A program made the translations under genes and the position numbers. A DNA stretch of 7,194 nt from CAYPXN01 sp964470915 (GTDB taxonomy: Bacteria > UBA10199 > JADFYH01), in NCBI GenBank assembly GCA_964470915.1, contig CAYYEM010000065.1:1-7194 (forward strand), given 5' to 3'. This document shows, piece after piece, positions 1 to 4,391 of this stretch (position 1 is its first letter; every line of letters starts with the position of its first letter). The notes under the pieces are model-generated. The model was not told where the DNA came from and ran no database searches. It worked only from the letters and a program-made list of their open reading frames with translations.

Positions 1-93
1 CGTTCCCTCCACTCGACTCGTCCCTCGTTTTACTCGGAACTCGCTCGTGGTAAACTACCCCGAGTCGAGTATCCCGAGCGAAGTCGAGGGGCG
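1..93. repeat. GC-rich dispersed inverted-repeat element
   Basis: The arms ACTCGACTCG (11-20) and CGAGTCGAGT (61-70) are perfect reverse complements. Weaker internal pairing is visible as GTTTTAC (27-33) against GTAAAC (50-55), so most of the element can fold as one long imperfect hairpin. The right end (73-90) carries CCCGAGCGAAGTCGAGGG. This is a variant of the GAGCgaAGTCGA core found in many bacterial intergenic repeats, and a relative lies at 1742-1765. The GC content is much higher than in the AT-rich sequence that follows. The element starts at the window edge, so its full extent is unknown. No coding function is seen. Confidence 0.6.
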
Positions 94-126
94 TTTTAAT
101 TTACTGAGATACCACTTTGTCACTGA

Positions 127-388
127 GAGAAATCAAACCCACAAAGCACATTAGCTGAAGCCGTAATTTATTCAATAGCCCAGTCATATGATTTGAATGT
201 TTCAGTTTATGAAGATACTAAAAATGGAGGAGCTGACTTTCGCTGTAAATCAAAATCAAACTCTGAAGAAGATTTTTTTATTAGAAATAACAGCTCTTGA
301 TAGTGAATCTGTAACAAATCAATCTGGTTTACAAAACAGTTTCCCATCTAATGCACAACTATGGATCGACCAATCAGCTATTTCTTAA
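127..388 (+). pseudogene. possible frameshifted gene relic
   Basis: From 127 to 300 one frame stays open without a start codon and reads like real protein; a representative stretch is AEAVIYSIAQSYDLNVSVYE from 154. It stops with TGA at 298-300. A second frame, shifted by one base, then carries a similarly protein-like stretch from about 281 (LDSESVTNQSGLQNSF) to TAA at 386-388. Both stretches favour purine-starting codons, as real coding sequence often does. The simplest reading is one decayed gene with a frameshift near 280-300 and a lost 5' end, possibly cut by the repeat at 1-93. I do not recognise the family. The region is short and AT-rich, so chance is a serious alternative. Confidence 0.27.
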
Positions 389-618
389 TTAATGATAGGA
401 AAAACTAAATTTGAAGTCACAATAAACGCTAAGAGTAATGAAGTTAAGATGGTATCAAATCTTGAAAAGGCATTATTTTTTAGATCCAGTAAAAAAATGG
501 GGTTCAATAGTCTAGAAAATAGAATATGCCATTTATCTTATTGGCTCGCTGTCTGCTTATTGGTTTTTCGAACGAATTTCTAAAATTTAATTTTCAATAT
601 TTCTTAAAATTATTTTCA
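389..618. other. AT-rich region without a convincing gene
   Basis: This stretch separates the possible relic from the 3' end of the lipoprotein gene. A 63-codon open frame (392-583, plus) starts with MIGKTKFEVTINAKSNEV and lies in the same frame as the relic segment ending at 388. It could be a continuation of that relic past a nonsense codon. There is no Shine-Dalgarno sequence before its ATG and no recognisable family. The AT-only hairpin around 583-596 (AAAAT/ATTTT arms) is too weak to call as a terminator for the lipoprotein gene. Confidence 0.3.
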
Positions 619-1470
619 CTATTCACCCAAAATGACATAAGAGCTAAAATTGGGCATACTGAAACAAACTTTACTAGCACCTTCTCCTGTACAACTCTCG
701 CCTGTTGCACTCTCACCTACCATTATTGAATTACTCAGATCATATTGAATCACATAAGTCGCACTATCGTTTGCAGTGAGAGTCACTTCTTCTTCTAAAA
801 GATCTGCGGTAGCACAATTGTTCATTATAAATTGAACAGTACCAGTATCTATCCCTAGGCTCTCATTGACATAAGACCATTCAATATTGTTTGCACTTGC
901 TGAATTCGTTTTGCAAAATTCCATACGTGCATATCGGTAAGTTCCCTCAGTAAATTCTTGATGTTGTTCATTCACTGCTTCATTCACTGCTTCCAAATCT
1001 GTAAAATTAAAAAAATCCGTTACAATATTTTCGTAGGGTTCGTTCATTTCATCAATTCCATCACTCACATCACAATTCATTATGTTATCGTTACATTGTT
1101 CATTCAGAAAAGCGATAAAGGTTTGACCAATATTATTTTGGGTTTCTGGATCAATATCTTCAGCAAGATAAGCTGCAATAAATTTCATTCCAAAATTGAC
1201 AGTGCCGCCGGCAGACTCAGCTGATGAAACAAAGCCTTCACGCCCCAGACTCGAAGAAGCATTAAGGACATTTTCATCTGAAAATTGCAGGACAATGGTT
1301 CCACTTGTACTATTTAAAATAACTGGGCCTAGCGTACCACCGCTACTCTCTCCAGTACCACTTGTTCCTGAACTTGAACTACCACAAGCCTGCATTTGAA
1401 AAAAAACAAACACTAATAACAACAACCCGAATAATGTTGAGTGGACTTTTGCTGATTGCTGCTTTTTCAT
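619..1470 (-). CDS. cysteine-rich lipoprotein of unknown function
   Basis: The product is 283 residues. Its N-terminus is a lipoprotein signal: KK at 2-3, a hydrophobic stretch (residues 12-24, LFGLLLLVFVFF) and lipobox residues MQAC ending at Cys29, the predicted lipidation site. A flexible Ser/Gly linker follows (about 30-47), then an acidic globular part. Six further cysteines (126, 133, 186, 219, 260, 269) could form three disulfides, as expected outside the cytoplasm. The C-terminus ends in a short beta-like stretch (CFSMPNFSSYVILGE). I do not recognise a family. I chose the ATG at 1470 because AGAAGGAG lies 5 bases upstream and a promoter sits just before it. The longer open frame reaching back to 1533 would start inside the -35 box. 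The gene is probably monocistronic and diverges from the transpeptidase gene. Confidence 0.85.
   Translation of the reverse strand: MKKQQSAKVHSTLFGLLLLVFVFFQMQACGSSSSGTSGTGESSGGTLGPVILNSTSGTIVLQFSDENVLNASSSLGREGFVSSAESAGGTVNFGMKFIAAYLAEDIDPETQNNIGQTFIAFLNEQCNDNIMNCDVSDGIDEMNEPYENIVTDFFNFTDLEAVNEAVNEQHQEFTEGTYRYARMEFCKTNSASANNIEWSYVNESLGIDTGTVQFIMNNCATADLLEEEVTLTANDSATYVIQYDLSNSIMVGESATGESCTGEGASKVCFSMPNFSSYVILGE
969..992. repeat. 12-bp perfect tandem duplication inside the lipoprotein gene
   Basis: The 12-mer CATTCACTGCTT occurs twice head to tail (969-980 and 981-992). Read on the coding minus strand it gives the duplicated peptide EAVNEAVN at residues 160-167 of the lipoprotein. The duplication keeps frame and probably arose by slippage. 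Confidence 0.8.
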
Positions 1471-1504
1471 AAAACTCCTTCTTGCCCCCATTATGTTTCT
1501 TAAA

Positions 1505-1533
1505 ATTATAGGTCGTCGTTCGACAAGACACAA
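1505..1533 (-). promoter_or_regulatory. sigma70-type promoter of the lipoprotein gene
   Basis: On the minus strand the -10 box is a perfect TATAAT (1505-1510). It is separated by 17 bases from a -35 like TTGTGT (1528-1533), which matches only the TTG of the consensus. Transcription would begin near 1498, leaving a leader of about 28 bases that contains the AGAAGGAG ribosome-binding site. The spacer holds GTCGTTCGAC (1515-1524), a short inverted repeat that could be an operator, although nothing else supports that. Confidence 0.6.
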
Positions 1534-1682
1534 CGATAGAAATGAAAGCTAAAACGAAATTTAATTTTTTTTAATAATGTACAAAAAGGAGTTAATGAAG
1601 ATTCACTAAACTCTGCAAGAAATGTTAAAACCTGTTAATCATTACTTATAACTTGGAATAATTTTAATATATTTGAATTGAT

Positions 1683-1688
1683 TATAAT
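1683..1688 (+). promoter_or_regulatory. candidate -10 box for the transpeptidase/peptidase pair
   Basis: TATAAT matches the sigma70 -10 consensus exactly and lies 120 bases before the ATG of the L,D-transpeptidase. No acceptable -35 lies 16-18 bases upstream, and the surrounding sequence is so AT-rich that chance matches are expected. It is listed because no better candidate is visible before the gene. Confidence 0.3.
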
Positions 1689-1714
1689 TGTCAGATTCAT
1701 CTGATCTTGGCAAA

Positions 1715-1744
1715 ATGAAATTTGAGAGTTTTCTCAAATTTCAT
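1715..1744. repeat. perfect 13-bp inverted repeat (hairpin)
   Basis: The arms ATGAAATTTGAGA (1715-1727) and TCTCAAATTTCAT (1732-1744) are exact reverse complements around a 4-base loop (GTTT). The right arm runs directly into the CATCCTGAGC repeat, sharing its first three bases. The two may be parts of one repeat element. The hairpin lies in the presumed leader of the transpeptidase gene. It has no U-run, so it is not a classical terminator. Confidence 0.75.
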
Positions 1745-1765
1745 CCTGAGCATAGTCGAAGGATG
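1742..1765. repeat. CATCCTGAGC-type dispersed palindromic repeat
   Basis: A 24-base element begins CATCCTGAGC and ends GTCGAAGGATG, with CATCCT/AGGATG as terminal inverted arms. This sequence type is common in intergenic regions of many bacteria. It shares its central GAGC..AGTCGA..GG with the end of the element at 1-93. Translated in frame with the downstream gene it gives SNFILSIVEGC, a peptide that appears as a false N-terminal extension. This is why the transpeptidase start was placed downstream of it. Confidence 0.7.
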
Positions 1766-1808
1766 TAGTGCTGCAGCTTCGAGGAGAGAGAAAAAAATCG
1801 AGGGCTGC

Positions 1809-2789
1809 ATGACACAACGAAAATTACTCGAAATATTCATTTGGATGAGTCTTATTCTCTTTGCCATGACTCGCATGGTAAAAGCAGAAAACAAACCTCT
1901 TCCTGATGAAAACAAAACTTATCAAAGCATCGAAGACAAAGCTCCTCGCTTTGAAATCATCGTCAACATTCCTGCCACCACACTCACTCTATACGATAAC
2001 GGTAAAGCAATTCGACAACACAAAGTAGCAGTAGGATCACCAGCCTGGCCTACTCCCAATGGAAAATTTGAAATAGAAAAAATCGAATGGAACCCTTGGT
2101 GGTATCCACCTCCAAGTCCCTGGGCAAAAGGAGCCAAACCTGCTCCTCCAGGCGCTAACAATCCTTTAGGCCCTGTAAAAATGATGATGGGAGATGCTTT
2201 AAGAATTCATGGCACCAATAAGCCCGGCAGTGTGGGCTATCCGCAAAGTCATGGCTGCATGAGAATGATTAGTGCCGAGGCAAAAAGTTTAGCTCAGTTT
2301 TTACAATCTGAAATTCTAGGAGATAAAGATCCGCAAATTTACGAACAATATGCGAAAGTGGCCTGGCAAACTTTTGTAAAACCTCTCCCTGAAAATGAAA
2401 AAGTTTGGGTATATCTGATGTATGAACCTCTTGAAAGAAAATCAAACACCTTGGTAATGAATCCCAACTTCTATAACCGAAAAATTGCTTATGAAGATTC
2501 CCTATTTCAAATTTTAATGGAGATGGGTATTCTCAGCGCTCCTATTGATTTGAATAAATTTGAAGAGATACGAAAAAATGCAAAAAATACTTCCATCATT
2601 CCATTTCAGGATCTGTTGGCTGAAGGTAGTGATCCAAAATCTTTGCCACCTGAATTTGCTTCAGCTTGTTGGAACGAAGCACCACTTTCTGGTCTTCAGA
2701 ATGCTCGCAATCGTTATAATACTCGCTTGCAGCCTGTGGACGTGGCCAAACAACCTGAAGGCGAATCCTCTCGAATCTCCTCAAGGTGA
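1809..2789 (+). CDS. L,D-transpeptidase, YkuD family (ErfK/YbiS-like)
   Basis: The product is 326 residues. YkuD enzymes use a catalytic cysteine to form 3-3 crosslinks between meso-diaminopimelate residues of peptidoglycan, or to attach proteins to it, in the periplasm. A Sec signal covers residues 1-26 (hydrophobic core about 9-20, likely cleavage after VKA). The YkuD domain spans about 47-165. It shows TPNGKFEI (82-89), NNPLGP (117-122), HGT (134-136) and SHGCMR (147-152), which puts the catalytic Cys at 150, the active-site His at 148 and Arg at 152. Residues 170-326 form a C-terminal region I cannot assign. The ATG at 1809 is preferred over an upstream TTG (1722) because it begins the signal peptide. 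The ribosome-binding site is weak (GAGGG, 4 bases upstream). The last 89 bases overlap the next gene. Which reaction it performs (3-3 crosslinking or protein attachment) cannot be told from sequence. Confidence 0.9.
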   Translation: MTQRKLLEIFIWMSLILFAMTRMVKAENKPLPDENKTYQSIEDKAPRFEIIVNIPATTLTLYDNGKAIRQHKVAVGSPAWPTPNGKFEIEKIEWNPWWYPPPSPWAKGAKPAPPGANNPLGPVKMMMGDALRIHGTNKPGSVGYPQSHGCMRMISAEAKSLAQFLQSEILGDKDPQIYEQYAKVAWQTFVKPLPENEKVWVYLMYEPLERKSNTLVMNPNFYNRKIAYEDSLFQILMEMGILSAPIDLNKFEEIRKNAKNTSIIPFQDLLAEGSDPKSLPPEFASACWNEAPLSGLQNARNRYNTRLQPVDVAKQPEGESSRISSR

Positions 2790-3576
2790 TGGAAAATTGC
2801 GTTTGTATAATTATCATCTAGATGAATTTCTAGAAATCGAGTTCAAAAAAAATGGAAAACTCGATGAAGCTGCTCTAGCAAAAATAAATCAACTCTTACG
2901 ATCTCGCGATAATTCTGAACAAATCCACATCAATCCAAAACTGTTGGACTGGATGGACCATTTACAAGATCATTTTGGTGCAGACACCATTGAAATTATC
3001 TCAGGCTATCGTCGTAAAGAATTCAATGAAAGTTTGCTCAAGTCAGGTCATGCGGTGAGCCCTGTCAGTCTTCACACCCAAGGCAATGCTATCGATATTC
3101 ATATTGATGAAATTCGCGAAGAAACCCTTCGCGATTATCTGCTTTCTTTACAATTAGGGGGCGTAGGTTATTATGCTCAGCTTGATTTTGTGCATATGGA
3201 TACAGGACCCATCAGAAGATGGGGCGAAAACTCCAATGGCAGAAAACTCGTGGGAGTATTAAATCCTGAAGCCTCTCTTCAGCTTAGCAGCGATAAAAAT
3301 GATTATCTTCCCCATGAAATACTTCACTGGACCTGGAGCAACAAATCAGAACTTGCAAAGATAAAAATGATAAAACTAGAACATTTTTGGAGGGGAAAAT
3401 GGGAAAGTTGTGATCCTATTCTTAAAGCACAAGAAAATTTTTCTTTTGCATTGGATCAAATTCATTGTGAAAAGTCCGGGCCTGAAAAAAAATTTGGTAA
3501 ATACAGGGTTATATTCCAAATGGAGGGAAGCCAAAAACCTTTTTCTTCAAATGAATTTTACTTGAAGAAAAAATGA
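2701..3576 (+). CDS. DUF882/M15-family murein endopeptidase, MepK-like
   Basis: The product is 291 residues from the ATG at 2701. The central domain (about 33-175) matches the DUF882/peptidase M15 family, which includes E. coli MepK (YcbK), a zinc endopeptidase that cuts the 3-3 crosslinks made by L,D-transpeptidases. Visible motifs are SGYR (101-104), H125 and D132 in SLHTQGNAIDI, GGVGYY (153-158) and DFVHMDTG (162-169) with H165; H125, D132 and H165 are the expected zinc ligands. Residues 181-291 add a probable beta-rich domain absent from E. coli MepK. The start is uncertain. From 2701 the signal peptide (MLAIVIILACSLWTW, possible cleavage after LKA at 21) lacks basic residues. A TTG at 2656 would add K, H, H and R and turn ILAC into a good lipobox. 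No clear ribosome-binding site precedes either start, so translation is probably coupled to the upstream transpeptidase gene. Confidence 0.85.
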   Translation: MLAIVIILACSLWTWPNNLKANPLESPQGDGKLRLYNYHLDEFLEIEFKKNGKLDEAALAKINQLLRSRDNSEQIHINPKLLDWMDHLQDHFGADTIEIISGYRRKEFNESLLKSGHAVSPVSLHTQGNAIDIHIDEIREETLRDYLLSLQLGGVGYYAQLDFVHMDTGPIRRWGENSNGRKLVGVLNPEASLQLSSDKNDYLPHEILHWTWSNKSELAKIKMIKLEHFWRGKWESCDPILKAQENFSFALDQIHCEKSGPEKKFGKYRVIFQMEGSQKPFSSNEFYLKKK

Positions 3577-3596
3577 AGATACGAGTGAATCCTCTT

Positions 3597-3690
3597 CCTC
3601 ACCCCGGCCCTCTCCCCAAATGCGGAGGGTGAACAAATTATCCCTTCTCCCTTTGGGAAGAAGGATTGGATGAGTGAGAGGGTGCAGATT
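3597..3690. repeat. MITE/REP-like CCTCACCCCGGCCCTCTCCC element
   Basis: The element begins CCTCACCCCGGCCCTCTCCC (from 3598) and ends TGAGTGAGAGGGTG. Two internal hairpins are visible: CCCTCTCCC (3608-3616) facing GGAGGG (3624-3629), and CCTTCTCCC (3643-3651) facing GGGAAGAAGG (3655-3664) over a TTT loop. This general sequence type, with its GGGTGAACAAATTATCCC centre, is widespread between bacterial genes. It fills most of the space between the peptidase gene and the zinc-protein gene. It could affect RNA stability or termination between them, although there is no U-run. The minus-strand open frame across it is a known artefact of such repeats. Confidence 0.7.
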
Positions 3691-3740
3691 GAATAAAGGT
3701 CTTGCAGGCCATCCCGACGAATCAGTATAAGGATTACTCT

Positions 3741-4115
3741 ATGACTACAACACTTCAAGAAGCCCTGCTCAAAGCCGGGCTAGTAAAAAATAAAAAAGAA
3801 CTCCCCGAAAAAAAGGGTGAAAAGAAAGGCTTCCTCAAAAAAGGGCCTCAAAAATCTTTCCAACAGGAAAAGCCCGGTTTTTTGGAGGGTAAACACCATC
3901 ATCATATTCGCACCGAATGCGATGCCTGTAACAGAAGCGGCCCTGACGTAGAATATTACGAACATACAAATCGTATGCTCTCAGCAAAGTGGCTATGCCT
4001 TCGATGTGCTGACACGAATAAAATTCACGACAATACCCGTCAAACCATGCAGAGCCAATTCGCCTCGAGCGGAAAATTTCTGCGTGAGTATGGTCCTACC
4101 AAAGTTTTTAAATAA
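3741..4115 (+). CDS. small basic protein with a four-cysteine zinc site
   Basis: The product is 124 residues and has no signal peptide, so it is probably cytoplasmic. Three parts are visible. Residues 1-16 (MTTTLQEALLKAGLVK) resemble the N-terminus of the DUF2058/YaiL family, which also continues into Lys-rich sequence. A highly basic, low-complexity part (17-51) is rich in Lys, Gly, Pro and Gln. The C-terminal part has CDAC (60-63) and CLRC (86-89), a likely zinc ribbon, preceded by HHHH (52-55), which could add metal ligands. The basic tail and zinc site suggest nucleic-acid or ribosome binding, but that is inference. I chose the ATG at 3741, not an upstream start at 3702, because AAGGA lies 7 bases before it and the conserved-looking N-terminus begins there. 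The next gene starts 12 bases after its stop, which suggests an operon. Confidence 0.75.
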   Translation: MTTTLQEALLKAGLVKNKKELPEKKGEKKGFLKKGPQKSFQQEKPGFLEGKHHHHIRTECDACNRSGPDVEYYEHTNRMLSAKWLCLRCADTNKIHDNTRQTMQSQFASSGKFLREYGPTKVFK

Positions 4116-4127
4116 TCAGGATATAAT

Positions 4128-4168
4128 ATGCCCAAAAAATCTTGGCCTTCAACACCGCGCGATCTCCT
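4128..4168 (+). CDS. 5' end of a gene cut by the assembly gap
   Basis: An ATG at 4128 follows the stop of the zinc-protein gene by 12 bases and has AGGA 6 bases upstream. It opens a frame reading MPKKSWPSTPRDL before the N run begins. The tight spacing and ribosome-binding site argue for a real gene in the same operon. Too little sequence survives to name it. The true end lies in or beyond the gap. Sequence after the gap (4269-4358) stays open in one frame up to TAA at 4356-4358, but the gap length is unknown, so this cannot be joined with confidence. Confidence 0.55.
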
Positions 4169-4268
4169 NNNNNNNNNNNNNNNNNNNNNNNNNNNNNNNN
4201 NNNNNNNNNNNNNNNNNNNNNNNNNNNNNNNNNNNNNNNNNNNNNNNNNNNNNNNNNNNNNNNNNNNN
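4169..4268. other. assembly gap (100 N)
   Basis: The run is exactly 100 N, the conventional placeholder for a scaffold gap of unknown size. Reading frames and gene distances across it are not reliable, and whole genes could be missing here. Confidence 0.98.
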
Positions 4269-4333
4269 TCCATTTTTTTTAGCAACTCCTCAATAGGGGT
4301 TCCGAAGAGTAAATATTATTCAAGTTATGAGAA

Positions 4334-4357
4334 TACCTTCGGCGGGAACCGAAGGTA
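4334..4357. terminator. strong hairpin before the malic-enzyme gene, possible terminator or leader structure
   Basis: The arms TACCTTCGG (4334-4342) and CCGAAGGTA (4349-4357) are perfect 9-bp reverse complements with the 6-base loop CGGGAA. No U-run follows (the next bases are AGGGGCCC), so it is not a classical intrinsic terminator. It lies 34 bases before the ATG of the large gene. It could end the upstream operon, stabilise an mRNA end, form a leader structure or bind a protein. The hairpin itself is certain; its role is not. Confidence 0.4.
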
Positions 4358-4391
4358 AGGGGCCCATCCAAATTGATTGGGAGGAGATTTT

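Larger units (their letters stand above)
1471..1808. other. divergent intergenic region, 338 bases
   Basis: No gene is visible here. The region holds the lipoprotein promoter (1505-1533), a long AT-rich stretch (about 1555-1690), a perfect hairpin (1715-1744) and a short dispersed repeat (1742-1765). A TATAAT at 1683-1688 on the plus strand could be the -10 box of the transpeptidase gene, but I find no good -35 at the usual distance. A small inverted repeat, CAGAT-TC-ATCTG, lies at 1692-1703. Confidence 0.6.

Noticed and set aside
526..729. 67-codon plus-strand open frame
   Set aside because: Much of it is antisense to the 3' end of the lipoprotein gene, it has no ribosome-binding site and its composition is not protein-like.
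1722..1808. N-terminal extension of the L,D-transpeptidase from a TTG at 1722
   Set aside because: The extra 29 residues are translated from the hairpin and the dispersed repeat (SNFILSIVEGC). A proper signal peptide starts at the ATG at 1809.
3702..3731. Promoter-like TTGCAG / TATAAG with an 18-base spacer before the zinc-protein gene
   Set aside because: The -10 would overlap the AAGGA ribosome-binding site and transcription would start about 3 bases before the ATG, so the site makes no sense as a promoter for a gene with a leader.
3558..3758. Minus-strand open frame of 66 codons
   Set aside because: It is a translation of the CCTCACCCCGGCCC repeat and has no ribosome-binding site.
3894..3905. 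HHHH stretch as a sign of a cloning tag
   Set aside because: It is internal, close to the CxxC zinc motif, and there is no vector sequence around it. A natural metal ligand or chance is more likely.
4006..4358. Open frames running through the N gap on both strands
   Set aside because: They are open only because N codons are not stops. The gap length is arbitrary, so the joined frames mean nothing.
4368..4380. CCAA/TTGG hairpin that might hide the ribosome-binding site of the malic-enzyme gene
   Set aside because: Only four base pairs, and most of the GGAGGAG sequence stays free, so regulation by this fold is not supported.
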